Assembly (NCBI RefSeq): GCF_003240565.2
Contig: NZ_CP117255.1
Coordinates: forward strand, 1,178,001 to 1,242,000
From: Rhizobium tumorigenes
GTDB taxonomy: Bacteria; Pseudomonadota; Alphaproteobacteria; Rhizobiales; Rhizobiaceae
DNA: 64,000 bases
Direction: 5' to 3'
A program made the translations under genes and the position numbers. Of this stretch, positions 55,677 through 64,000 are shown one piece after another (position 1 is the first letter of the stretch; every line of letters starts with the position of its first letter). The notes beneath the pieces are model-generated. The model ran no database searches. It was not told the origin of the DNA and saw nothing but the letters and a program-made list of their open reading frames with translations.

Positions 55677-58016
55677 ATGAAGGCTGGTTCAAAGTTTTTG
55701 AACGCAGTATCGGCGGTTGCGCTGTCTGCTGGTATTGTTGCTTCGGGCGCAGGCGTCCTTACCCTTGCATCCGCCTCTGTCGCGGAAGCAGCCGTCATCC
55801 AGAAGGTCGACGTTCGCGGGGCATCCCGCTCTGGCGCGGACGCTGTTCGCGACAACATAACGATCAAGCCCGGTGTTAGTTTCACCAGTTCCGACGTCGA
55901 TGACTCCGTAAAGCAGCTTTACGCTACGGGTTACTTCTCCGACGTCCACATCAATGTGTCCGGCGGCACGCTCGTCGTTTCCGTCAAGGAAAACCAGATC
56001 GTCAACGCGGTGGTTTTCAACGGCAATCGCAAGATCAAGGATGACAAGCTGCAGGGTGTCGTCAAGACGCACGCTTCCGGTCCTTTCGATCAGAACATCG
56101 TCAACGACGATATCAAGACCATCAAGGAAGCCTACGCAGTCATCGGTCGCAACGAGGTCACCGTGACGACGCAGATCGTCAATGTGGCTCCTGGTCGCGT
56201 CAATATCGCTTTTGTTGTCAACGAAGGCGACCGTACGAAGATCGACAAGATCAACTTCACCGGTAACCAGGCCTATGGCGATGGTCGCCTTGCTTCGGTT
56301 ATCGCGACGAAGAAGACTAACTTCCTGTCATTCCTGACCCGCAAGGACGTCTACAGCGCTGATAAGCAGCATGCCGACGAAGACACGCTGCGTCAGTTCT
56401 ATTACAATCATGGCTATGCAGACTTCCGCATCGTGTCCTCGGACGCGACGCTGGACGAGCAGACCAACACCTACACGATGAATTTTGCTCTCGAGGAAGG
56501 CCCACGTTACACCTTCGGCGACATCTCCGTCGTGTCGACGGTCGATGGCGTGAATGCCGACGAACTCAAGGGCCTGATCTCCACGTCCGCCGGCGAAGTC
56601 TACAACGCCAAGAATATCCAGAAGTCGATCGAGGCGATCTCCAAGCGCGTTGCCGCAGCCGGATATCCCTTCGCCCGCGTTACGCCCCGTGGGACGCGCA
56701 ACTTCCAGAATAACACGATTGCTGTCGAATATCTGGTTGACCAGGGCGAACGCGCATATGTCGAACGCATCGAGATCCGCGGCAACACCCGGACCCGCGA
56801 CTACGTTATCCGTCGCGAGTTCGACCTGAACGAAGGCGATGCGTTCAATCAGGAAATGATCACGCGCGCCAAGCGTCGCCTCGATGCTCTGGGCTATTTC
56901 ACCAACGTCAACATCACGACGGCACCGGGCAGCGCGCCTGACCGCGTCGTCATCGTTGTCAACGTCGTCGATCAGTCTACCGGTTCGTTCGGCGTCGGTG
57001 CAGGCTATTCTGTCGGCAACAACGGCGGCATCCTTCTCGAAGCCTCCGTCGAGGAAAAGAACTTCCTCGGTCGCGGCCAGTACATCCGCATCGCTGCGGG
57101 TGCCGGCACAGAAGGCTCGCGCACCTATAATATCTCGTTCACCGAGCCTTATTTCCTCGGCTACCGTCTGGCCGCTGGTTTCGATATCTTCAAGAACCAG
57201 ACGTCGAGCGACGATTACTACGACTACAGCGAAGCGGGCTTCTCACTCCGCGTAACCGCGCCGATCACTGAAGACCTGGCCACCACGCTTCGCTACAACT
57301 ACAAGCATATAGATTACTCTGGCACCAACGACTGGCAAGATCACCTGTCGAACACGTACCAGAACCTCATCAACGACGGTCCGTGGACTCAGTCGTCGGT
57401 GTCGCAGACGTTCACCTACAACACGCTCGACGACCAGAACCTTCCTCGCGACGGTATCATTGCCAAGCTGACACATGAATTTGCAGGCCTCGGCGGCGAC
57501 TCGAATTTCTACAAGATCAGCGGCAAGGCGCGCTTCGTGAAGACGCTGAGCGACGAAGCCGACATCATCGGATCGCTGACTCTCGGCGCCGGCTATGTGC
57601 TGCCAACGAACGGCAAGCTGAACGTATTCGACCAGTTCCAGATCGGCGGTCGTGAAATCCGCGGCTTTGAGAACACAGGTATCGGCGCGCGCACGGCGAA
57701 TGGCGACAAAGACCCGTTGGGCGGCACCACCTACTTCACAGCTTCTGCTGAAGCCAGTGTTCCAATGCCTGGCGTTCCACAGGACATCGGTCTGCGCGCT
57801 GCAGCCTTTGCGGATGCCGGTACCCTCACCGGTAACAAGGTGGATACCTCTGGCGATAGCGTCAACAGCGACAGCTCGATCCGTGCATCGCTCGGCCTCG
57901 GCATAATCTGGGCCTCGCCCTTCGGTGTCCTGCGCGTCGACTATGCGCAGCCTGTCATGAAGCAGAGTTACGACAAGGTTCAGCAGTTCCGGTTTGGCAT
58001 TGCCAACCAGTTCTGA
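55677..58016 (+). CDS. bamA: Outer membrane protein assembly factor BamA
   Basis: 779 residues: signal peptide, five POTRA domains (starting VIQKVDVRGASRSGADAV) and a 16-stranded barrel with the C-terminal FRFGIANQF ending in Phe, plus the VRGFE-like REIRGFENTGIG loop in strand 6. Inserts outer-membrane proteins. The ATG at 55677 follows AAAGGTAAG; an in-frame start at 55620 is rejected. Between rseP and lpxD, the usual envelope cluster. Confidence 0.96.
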   Translation: MKAGSKFLNAVSAVALSAGIVASGAGVLTLASASVAEAAVIQKVDVRGASRSGADAVRDNITIKPGVSFTSSDVDDSVKQLYATGYFSDVHINVSGGTLVVSVKENQIVNAVVFNGNRKIKDDKLQGVVKTHASGPFDQNIVNDDIKTIKEAYAVIGRNEVTVTTQIVNVAPGRVNIAFVVNEGDRTKIDKINFTGNQAYGDGRLASVIATKKTNFLSFLTRKDVYSADKQHADEDTLRQFYYNHGYADFRIVSSDATLDEQTNTYTMNFALEEGPRYTFGDISVVSTVDGVNADELKGLISTSAGEVYNAKNIQKSIEAISKRVAAAGYPFARVTPRGTRNFQNNTIAVEYLVDQGERAYVERIEIRGNTRTRDYVIRREFDLNEGDAFNQEMITRAKRRLDALGYFTNVNITTAPGSAPDRVVIVVNVVDQSTGSFGVGAGYSVGNNGGILLEASVEEKNFLGRGQYIRIAAGAGTEGSRTYNISFTEPYFLGYRLAAGFDIFKNQTSSDDYYDYSEAGFSLRVTAPITEDLATTLRYNYKHIDYSGTNDWQDHLSNTYQNLINDGPWTQSSVSQTFTYNTLDDQNLPRDGIIAKLTHEFAGLGGDSNFYKISGKARFVKTLSDEADIIGSLTLGAGYVLPTNGKLNVFDQFQIGGREIRGFENTGIGARTANGDKDPLGGTTYFTASAEASVPMPGVPQDIGLRAAAFADAGTLTGNKVDTSGDSVNSDSSIRASLGLGIIWASPFGVLRVDYAQPVMKQSYDKVQQFRFGIANQF

Positions 58017-58068
58017 TATCGGCAGGCCCAGACCCACGGGTTAGAATACCGTCCTGGAGCTGTTGTTT

Positions 58069-59133
58069 ATGGAACATAACCGTTTTTTCCCGCCCCATGC
58101 TGGGGTCAGCCTTCTGGAGCTGGCCAAACATCTTGGGGCGGATGTCGCCGATGAGAAGTCTTCAGACCGTGTCGTTCGCTCTGTAGCGCCTGTGTACCGG
58201 GCGGTCGAAGGCGACGTTTGCTATATTCTTTCTCGCAAGAATATGGATGAGTTGAAGACGTGCAACGCCGCCGCCATCATCTGCGATGCGTCGATGCAGT
58301 CGATCATTCCGCCGCACGTGCCGATCATACTATCCTCAAAGCCCCATGCTGCCTTCGCGATTGCAGGCGCCTTGCTGCACCCCGCTGCAATGCGTGCTGT
58401 AACCGTCGGAACAGCTGAGAGCGGCATCTCGTCGTCCGCATTCGTCGATCCCACCGCAAGGCTCGAGGCCGGCGTGCTGGTCGAGCCGATGGCGGTTGTC
58501 GGCGCAAATGCCGAGATCGGCGAGGGGACTCAGATCGGCGCAGGCGCCATTATCGGTGCCGGAGTCAAGATTGGCCGGAATTGCTCGATCAGCGCTGGCG
58601 CCAGCGTTCTCTGCGCCTATATCGGCAACAACGTCATCATCCATAACGGCGCGCGCATCGGTCAGGACGGTTTCGGCTATGCGCCAGGTCCGGCCGGCAT
58701 GCTGAAGATCGTCCAGGTCGGCCGCGTCATCATCCAGGATGACGTCGAAATCGGCGCCAACACGACAATCGACCGGGGCACGATGGACGACACCGTCATC
58801 GGCGAAGGAACGAAGATCGACAACCAGGCACAGATCGGCCACAACGTCCGCATAGGACGCCACACGGCGATTGTCAGCCAGGTCGGTATCGCAGGCAGTG
58901 CCCGCATCGGCGACGGCGTACAGATAGGCGGACAGGCCGGGGTTGCCGGTCATATCCATGTCGGAGACGGCGCGCAACTTGCTGCCGGCAGCGGCGTTAT
59001 ATTCGATCTGGCGCCGGGTGGTCGCTACGGCGGTGTTCCGGCCCGGCCGATTAAAGATTTTCTGAGGGAGATGGCGGAGACCATGGCCAAGATTGGAAGC
59101 CGCAAGAAGGTACGGGATGGCAAGGATGACTGA
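58069..59133 (+). CDS. lpxD: UDP-3-O-acylglucosamine N-acyltransferase
   Basis: 354 residues; third step of lipid A synthesis. Left-handed beta-helix of hexapeptide repeats (about 105-320) with the catalytic His in [21 protein letters not shown] at 58069 has GGAG 9 bases upstream; TTG at 58063 is the alternative. Its stop overlaps fabZ by 8 bases. Confidence 0.95.
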   Translation: MEHNRFFPPHAGVSLLELAKHLGADVADEKSSDRVVRSVAPVYRAVEGDVCYILSRKNMDELKTCNAAAIICDASMQSIIPPHVPIILSSKPHAAFAIAGALLHPAAMRAVTVGTAESGISSSAFVDPTARLEAGVLVEPMAVVGANAEIGEGTQIGAGAIIGAGVKIGRNCSISAGASVLCAYIGNNVIIHNGARIGQDGFGYAPGPAGMLKIVQVGRVIIQDDVEIGANTTIDRGTMDDTVIGEGTKIDNQAQIGHNVRIGRHTAIVSQVGIAGSARIGDGVQIGGQAGVAGHIHVGDGAQLAAGSGVIFDLAPGGRYGGVPARPIKDFLREMAETMAKIGSRKKVRDGKDD

Positions 59134-59593
59134 TCAACCCGGGACCGAACTCGGATCGGCCGATATCATCGAGATCATGAAGTTGCTGCCGCATCGCTAC
59201 CCGTTTCTTCTCGTTGACAAGATCATCGAGATCGACGGCGACAACTCCGCAATCGGCATCAAGAACGTGACCGCCAACGAACCGCATTTCACCGGGCACT
59301 TTCCGGATCAGCCGATCATGCCCGGCGTCCTGCTGATCGAGGGCATGGCACAGACGGCCGGCGCGATCTGCGCCCGCAAGGAAGGCCAGAGCGGCAGTCT
59401 TGTCTACTTCATGACGATCGACAATGCGCGCTTCCGCAAGCCGGTCGTGCCTGGCGACCGTGTGGAGTTTCACGTTGTGAAACAACGGCAGCGCGGCAAT
59501 ATCTGGAAGTTTCATTGTGATGCAAAGGTTGACGGCAACAAGGTTGCCGAGGCCGATATCGGCGCGATGATCGTGCGCAAGGAAGAATCATGA
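59126..59593 (+). CDS. fabZ: (3R)-hydroxyacyl-ACP dehydratase
   Basis: 155-residue hot-dog dehydratase of fatty acid synthesis. Catalytic His in [16 protein letters not shown] and Glu in [11 protein letters not shown]. The ATG at 59126 gives the normal N-terminus; ATG at 59117 is also possible. It sits between lpxD and lpxA, where 3-hydroxyacyl-ACP is shared by both pathways. Confidence 0.96.
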   Translation: MTDQPGTELGSADIIEIMKLLPHRYPFLLVDKIIEIDGDNSAIGIKNVTANEPHFTGHFPDQPIMPGVLLIEGMAQTAGAICARKEGQSGSLVYFMTIDNARFRKPVVPGDRVEFHVVKQRQRGNIWKFHCDAKVDGNKVAEADIGAMIVRKEES

Positions 59594-60408
59594 GCGGCAT
59601 AGCAAAGAGCGCCACAATCCACCCGATGGCCGTCGTCGAAGATGGCGCTGTGCTGGGCGAAGGCGTCTCTATTGGGCCTTTCTGCTTCGTCGGTCACAAG
59701 GTCGTGCTGGGTGACAATGTCCAGCTTCTAAACAATGCTGTCGTCACCGGCCGCACGACCCTCGGCAAAGGCTGCAAAATCTTCCCCATGGCGGTCGTCG
59801 GCGGTGATCCGCAGAGCGTCCATCACGGCGGCGAGGACACCAGCCTGACGGTTGGCGAAAACTGCACGATCCGCGAAGGCGTAACGATGAACGCCGGAAC
59901 CGCCGAGTTTGGCGGAGAGACGATCGTCGGCAACAACAATCTGTTTCTCGCCAATTCGCACGTCGCTCACGATTGCAGGGTGGGCAACGACGTGATCATG
60001 TCTAACAACGTCATGCTGGCCGGGCATGTGGTCATCGGCGACCGCGCCATCCTTGGCGGAGGCTGCGCCGTGCACCAGTTCACCCGCATCGGACGCCAGG
60101 CGTTCATCGGCGGTCTCTCCGCGGTCAATTACGATGTCATTCCCTACGGCATGTTGAACGGCAACCCGGGGATATTGGGCGGCCTTAACGTTGTCGGCAT
60201 GACCCGTGCGGGTATCGAGCGGCCCATTATCCATATGGTCCGTCGCGCCTTCAAGGCGGTGTTCGAGGGCGAGGGTTCGATCCGCGAAAATGCGGCTGCA
60301 ATCCGCACCGAGTTTGCCGATTGCGCCGAAGTGATGGAAATCCTCGACTTTATCGCCGCTGACAGCGACCGCGCCCTTTCGTCGCCGCATCGCGGCAACA
60401 AGAACTGA
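59590..60408 (+). CDS. lpxA: UDP-N-acetylglucosamine O-acyltransferase
   Basis: 272 residues; first step of lipid A synthesis. Hexapeptide-repeat helix with catalytic His in [13 protein letters not shown] and [23 protein letters not shown] overlap with fabZ. C-terminal helical domain present. Confidence 0.97.
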   Translation: MSGIAKSATIHPMAVVEDGAVLGEGVSIGPFCFVGHKVVLGDNVQLLNNAVVTGRTTLGKGCKIFPMAVVGGDPQSVHHGGEDTSLTVGENCTIREGVTMNAGTAEFGGETIVGNNNLFLANSHVAHDCRVGNDVIMSNNVMLAGHVVIGDRAILGGGCAVHQFTRIGRQAFIGGLSAVNYDVIPYGMLNGNPGILGGLNVVGMTRAGIERPIIHMVRRAFKAVFEGEGSIRENAAAIRTEFADCAEVMEILDFIAADSDRALSSPHRGNKN

Positions 60409-60409
60409 C

Positions 60410-61291
60410 GTGAACGATAGCGGGAACGACGGCAAGGGCCGCCTGGCGATCATCGCCGGCAGCGGCTTTCTGCCAGCTTACCTGGCCGAAGCAGCCCGAC
60501 AGGCAGGCGAAAACCCTGTAATCGTCGTATTGAAGGACGAGGTTCTCCGCGACTGGAGCGGCTACGACCACGCGCTGCTCGGCGTCGGCGATTTCAAGGG
60601 CTTCGAGGCGCTGTTCGATCGCTACGATGTGCGCCGTATCGTGATGTCGGGAAGCGTGGCTCGGCGCCCGGAATGGCGCGAGATCCGGCCAACCTGGCAG
60701 TCGATGGTGAAAATGCCGGGCGTCGTCAAGACGCTTCTGTCCGGCGGCGACGATACCGTGCTGAAGATGGTGATCGGCCTGCTCGAGGTCAAAGGCCGCA
60801 AGGTCATCGGCGCGCACGACATCGCACCGGATCTGCTGGCAACAACCGGCACGCTTGGCAGCCATGTGCCGTCCGAGGATGACATGCGGGACATAAGACA
60901 GGCAGCCAGGGCCGCCGATGCGCTCGGCATGCTGGATGTCGGACAGGGCGCCGTCAGCGTCGGCGGACGCATCGTCGCGCTCGAGGGCGTCGAGGGCACG
61001 GACCAGATGATCGAGCGCGTCGCAGGCCTGCGAGCAGCGGGGCGCATATCGCACCGCCGCCGGGGCGTGCTGGTGAAGCTCTGCAAGCCGCAGCAGGACC
61101 TGCGTGCCGATCTGCCCTCCATAGGCGTATCGACCATCCTCAACGCCAAGGCTGCTGGCCTTGGTGGCGTCGCTGTCGAGGCCGGGCGTGCGCTTATACT
61201 GGAGCGCAAGGCAACCATCGATGCAGCCAACGAAGCCGGCCTGTTTTTGTACGGCATCGACCGCGGCCTGCCTGCCGGAGGCCTCCAGTGA
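60410..61291 (+). CDS. lpxI: UDP-2,3-diacylglucosamine pyrophosphatase LpxI
   Basis: 293-residue LpxI (DUF1009), the alphaproteobacterial alternative to LpxH that hydrolyses UDP-2,3-diacylglucosamine to lipid X. GRLAIIAGSGFLPAYLAEAA and KLCKPQQDLRADLPSIGVST are its motifs. Starts with GTG one base after the lpxA stop; ends with a 4-base overlap with lpxB. Confidence 0.94.
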   Translation: MNDSGNDGKGRLAIIAGSGFLPAYLAEAARQAGENPVIVVLKDEVLRDWSGYDHALLGVGDFKGFEALFDRYDVRRIVMSGSVARRPEWREIRPTWQSMVKMPGVVKTLLSGGDDTVLKMVIGLLEVKGRKVIGAHDIAPDLLATTGTLGSHVPSEDDMRDIRQAARAADALGMLDVGQGAVSVGGRIVALEGVEGTDQMIERVAGLRAAGRISHRRRGVLVKLCKPQQDLRADLPSIGVSTILNAKAAGLGGVAVEAGRALILERKATIDAANEAGLFLYGIDRGLPAGGLQ

Positions 61292-62469
61292 ATACATCGC
61301 CCCTCAAGGTCGCCATCATTGCCGGTGAAGTCTCCGGCGATCTGCTGGGCGCCGATCTCGTTGCCGCCCTGCGCCTGCAGACGACGCGACCGCTCGAACT
61401 CGTCGGCGTCGGTGGCGACGGACTGGAGGCGCAAGGGTTGAAGTCGCTTTACGATTTCTCCGAACTGTCGCTGATGGGGTTCACCCAGGTGATCGCCAAG
61501 TTGCCCCGCCTGATTGCCCTTATCGGCGAAACGGCAAAGGCCATCATCACTTCACGGCCCGATGTCCTGATCATCGTCGACAGTCCCGATTTTACCCACC
61601 GGGTCGCCAAGCGGGTTCGCAAGGCGCTGCCCGGCTTGCTGATCGTTAATTATGTATGCCCGAGCGTCTGGGCCTGGAAAGAATATCGCGCCACAGCGAT
61701 GCTTGGCTACGTCGATCACGTGCTGGCCGTCCTGCCGTTCGAGCCGGAAGTCATGAAACGTCTTGGCGGGCCACCGACGACCTATGTCGGTCACCGGCTG
61801 GTGACGGATGCCGGTCTAGTCGATGCGCGCCGGCAGCGGGCAGCTCGTCCACCCCTCGATGCGAACGACACGCGGACCATAGTATTATTACCCGGCTCAC
61901 GGTCGTCCGAAATAAATCACCTGATGCCGTTCTTTCGTCGAACTGTCGATGAACTTAGCCGGCGTAATAAATCCATGCGATTCGTAATGCCGACGGTTGC
62001 CCGGCGCGAAGATCTGGTTCGCACGCTGGTTGCCGAATGGGAGATCAAGCCCGAAATAGTCGTCGGGACTGCTGCGAAGTGGCAGGCCTTCGCGATATCG
62101 GATGCGGCGATGGCGGCGTCGGGGACGGTGATTCTGGAACTCGGTTTGACGGGCGTGCCGGTCATTTCGACCTACAGCACGGATTTCATCGTCAAGCTGC
62201 TGCACAAGCGGATAAAGACCTGGACCGCTGCGCTGCCCAATCTGATTGCCGATTATGTCATCGTGCCGGAGCAGATCAACGAGATGCTTCTGCCTGGCCT
62301 GCTGTCCCGCTGGCTGGAGCGCTTGTCGAGCGCCACCCAGCAGCGCCGTGCGATGATCGAGGGTTTCGACCTCGTCTGGCAGCGAATGCAGACCGAGATA
62401 CCGCCCGGCGAAAAAGCAGCTTCCATCGTGCTTGAACTTCTGGACAACAAAAAACCCGCCCATTCCTGA
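61288..62469 (+). CDS. lpxB: Lipid-A-disaccharide synthase
   Basis: 393 residues; joins lipid X to UDP-2,3-diacylglucosamine. IIAGEVSGDLLGADL, VDSPDFTHRVAKRVR and NYVCPSVWAWKEYRA are LpxB motifs. GTG start overlaps the lpxI stop (GTGA) with GGAGG upstream. The stop codon lies in the loop of the terminator that follows. Confidence 0.96.
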   Translation: MNTSPLKVAIIAGEVSGDLLGADLVAALRLQTTRPLELVGVGGDGLEAQGLKSLYDFSELSLMGFTQVIAKLPRLIALIGETAKAIITSRPDVLIIVDSPDFTHRVAKRVRKALPGLLIVNYVCPSVWAWKEYRATAMLGYVDHVLAVLPFEPEVMKRLGGPPTTYVGHRLVTDAGLVDARRQRAARPPLDANDTRTIVLLPGSRSSEINHLMPFFRRTVDELSRRNKSMRFVMPTVARREDLVRTLVAEWEIKPEIVVGTAAKWQAFAISDAAMAASGTVILELGLTGVPVISTYSTDFIVKLLHKRIKTWTAALPNLIADYVIVPEQINEMLLPGLLSRWLERLSSATQQRRAMIEGFDLVWQRMQTEIPPGEKAASIVLELLDNKKPAHS

Positions 62470-62481
62470 GCGGGTTTTTTT
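62449..62481. terminator. Bidirectional terminator between lpxB and gltA
   Basis: AAAAAACCCGC/GCGGGTTTTTT (62449-62459, 62470-62480) with a 10-nt loop; T-runs on both strands. It serves lpxB rightward and gltA leftward, and its loop holds the lpxB stop codon. Confidence 0.93.
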
Positions 62482-62498
62482 ATGAAGTCGAAGGCGCT

Positions 62499-63788
62499 TT
62501 AGCGGCCGTCGACCGATGTGTAGTCGCGCTTTGGTTCGCCGGTGTAGAGCTGACGAGGACGGCCGATGCGCTGCTGCGGATCTTCGATCATCTCGTTCCA
62601 CTGGGCGATCCAGCCGACGGTACGCGCGAGTGCGAACAGGACGGTGAACATTTCCGTCGGGAAACCGAGTGCCCGCAGGGTAATGCCCGAATAGAAATCG
62701 ACGTTCGGATACAGCTTCTTTTCGATAAAGTAGGGGTCGTTCAGAGCGATCTTTTCAAGCTCCAGGGCAACCTGCATCAGCGGATCGCCGGCATTGCCGG
62801 TGGCTTCCAGCACTTCATACATCGTCTTCTGCATGATCTTGGCGCGCGGATCGTAGTTCTTGTAGACGCGGTGGCCAAAGCCCATCAGGCGGAAAGGATC
62901 GTTCTTGTCCTTGGCGCGGGCGATGTACTCAGGGATACGATCGACGGTGCCGATTTCCTGCAGCATCATCAGTGCAGCTTCGTTGGCGCCGCCATGGGCA
63001 GGGCCCCAGAGGCAGGCGATGCCGGCCGCGATACAGGCAAACGGGTTTGCGCCCGAAGAGCCGGCAAGGCGGACCGTCGATGTCGAGGCATTCTGCTCGT
63101 GGTCGGCGTGCAGGATGAAGATACGGTCCATGGCGCGGGCGAGAACCGGATTGACTTCGAACTCTTCGCAAGGAACCGCAAAACACATGCGCAGAAAATT
63201 CGACGCATAGTCGAGATCGTTCTTCGGATACACGAAAGGCTGGCCGATATGATACTTGTATGCCATCGCGGCAAGCGTCGGCATCTTTGCGATCATCCGA
63301 AGGCTCGCCACCATGCGCTGGTGCGGATCCGTGATGTCAGTCGAATCGTGATAGAAGGCCGACAGCGCGCCAACGCAACCGCACATCACAGCCATGGGAT
63401 GTGCATCGCGACGGAAGCCGGTAAAGAAACGCGTCATCTGTTCATGCACCATAGTGTGGTGAACGACGCGGTCGTCGAAATCCTTCTTCTGCGCAGCTGT
63501 CGGCAGTTCGCCGTAGAGAAGCAGGTAGCAGACTTCCAGGAAGTCACCCTTTTCGGCCAGTTGCTCGATAGGGTAGCCGCGATGCAGCAGAACGCCTTCG
63601 TCACCGTCGATATAGGTGATCTTGGATTCGCACGATGCGGTAGAGGTGAAGCCCGGGTCGTAGGTGAAGGAAGCGGTATTTTTGTAGAGTGCGCCAATGT
63701 CGAGGACGCTCGGGCCGATGGTACCGACCTTCACCGGCAGATCGACAGTCTTATCACCCCAGGTCAGTTTCGCGCTTTGTTCCGTCAT
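62499..63788 (-). CDS. gltA: Citrate synthase
   Basis: 429-residue type II citrate synthase of the TCA cycle. Catalytic residues lie in [16 protein letters not shown] and [15 protein letters not shown], and in the Asp region near RDYTSVDGR upstream stretch. [21 protein letters not shown] is the family signature. TTGGAGGCTCTC precedes the ATG at 63788; the in-frame start at 63800 is rejected. Confidence 0.97.
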   Translation of the reverse strand: MTEQSAKLTWGDKTVDLPVKVGTIGPSVLDIGALYKNTASFTYDPGFTSTASCESKITYIDGDEGVLLHRGYPIEQLAEKGDFLEVCYLLLYGELPTAAQKKDFDDRVVHHTMVHEQMTRFFTGFRRDAHPMAVMCGCVGALSAFYHDSTDITDPHQRMVASLRMIAKMPTLAAMAYKYHIGQPFVYPKNDLDYASNFLRMCFAVPCEEFEVNPVLARAMDRIFILHADHEQNASTSTVRLAGSSGANPFACIAAGIACLWGPAHGGANEAALMMLQEIGTVDRIPEYIARAKDKNDPFRLMGFGHRVYKNYDPRAKIMQKTMYEVLEATGNAGDPLMQVALELEKIALNDPYFIEKKLYPNVDFYSGITLRALGFPTEMFTVLFALARTVGWIAQWNEMIEDPQQRIGRPRQLYTGEPKRDYTSVDGR

Positions 63789-63811
63789 GAGAGCCTCCAA
63801 GATTTGGCGGG

Positions 63812-63834
63812 TTGGTGCCTTAAAAAAGCACCAA
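63812..63834 (-). promoter_or_regulatory. Hairpin in the gltA leader
   Basis: TTGGTGC/GCACCAA 7-bp stem with a 9-nt loop that reads TTTTTTAAG on the minus strand, 24 bp before the start codon. Function unknown. Confidence 0.45.
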
Positions 63835-64000
63835 AGGGTTAAGCGTCTAAAGATTAGCTATATGATCAAGAGGCTAATGCCAAGTTACCCTGACCGGTAT
63901 TTGTGCATCGCGGTATCAACTTTTGGGCAGCGCCTCCGCCGTGACTGCCATGCCTTTGAAGCACGATCTGCGGCATTCCAGAAGCGACCTTCCCACGACA
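63835..64000. other. Unassigned end of window
   Basis: 166 bp upstream of gltA. Open minus-strand frames run in from the right edge but end by about 63925 and match nothing I recognise. A plus-strand ATG at 63950 lacks a Shine-Dalgarno. Confidence 0.5.

Noticed and set aside
63950..64000. Plus-strand ATG near the right edge
   Set aside because: No Shine-Dalgarno and only 17 codons visible; cannot be supported.

Overview
The window is about 60% G+C chromosomal DNA from an alphaproteobacterium of the Rhizobiaceae (Rhizobium/Agrobacterium group; no closer placement attempted). The evidence is the aapJQMP general amino-acid transporter beside a metC-like gene, divergent aldR/ald, EipB (DUF1849), DUF3126, a ClpS-ClpA pair, a GGAAC-N17-CGTT promoter of the EcfG type, an IS427-type insertion sequence, and the rpsB-tsf-pyrH-frr-uppS-cdsA-rseP-bamA-lpxD-fabZ-lpxA-lpxI-lpxB run followed by gltA. 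There is no CRISPR array and no prophage. The only mobile element recognised is one IS of about 840 bp.

Layout. 1-6431: start of a Tat-exported protein, a PilZ protein, aldR/ald, small genes, then a tight minus-strand operon cysK-alaX-sseA-GNAT. 6568-14651: a stress/lipid cluster. An orphan ChrR-like anti-sigma factor and a short-chain dehydrogenase lie on the plus strand, facing a minus-strand operon of photolyase, flavoprotein, DUF1365, cyclopropane-type fatty acid synthase and GPH permease. The operon genes overlap by 4 to 14 bases. The anti-sigma gene and the operon are both preceded by TGATCY-N17-GTA motifs. 14817-19359: glycerol-3-phosphate ABC transporter with ugpC facing ugpBAE. 19629-21131: two small secreted His-rich proteins with the IS between them. 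21264-24406: nuclease-like protein, phosphoethanolamine transferase, complex I accessory subunit, tRNA-Arg. 24430-31503: PAS protein, cation efflux, an exported isochorismatase-fold protein, Kup and an MscS-type channel.

31601-37421: aapJQMP and metC. 37422-41638: flavin monooxygenase, zinc-finger protein, hydrolase, cysE, DUF3126, phasin. 41902-44835: clpS-clpA. 44836-45272: intergenic DNA with a 34-bp perfect inverted repeat whose arms are themselves palindromic. 45273-49092: HIT protein, DUF482, GDPD and RidA on the minus strand, then eipB. 49295-62469: translation, envelope biogenesis and lipid A operons. The window ends in gltA and its upstream region.

Much of the content is ordinary core genome. 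The parts most worth checking are the photolyase/cfa/ChrR cluster with its matched promoter-like motifs and a ChrR that lacks both zinc-binding cysteines, the EcfG-type promoter on a tiny Met/His-rich secreted protein, the IS that takes its transposase stop codon from target DNA, the tandem 17-mer upstream of the cation-efflux gene, and the nested palindromes after clpA.
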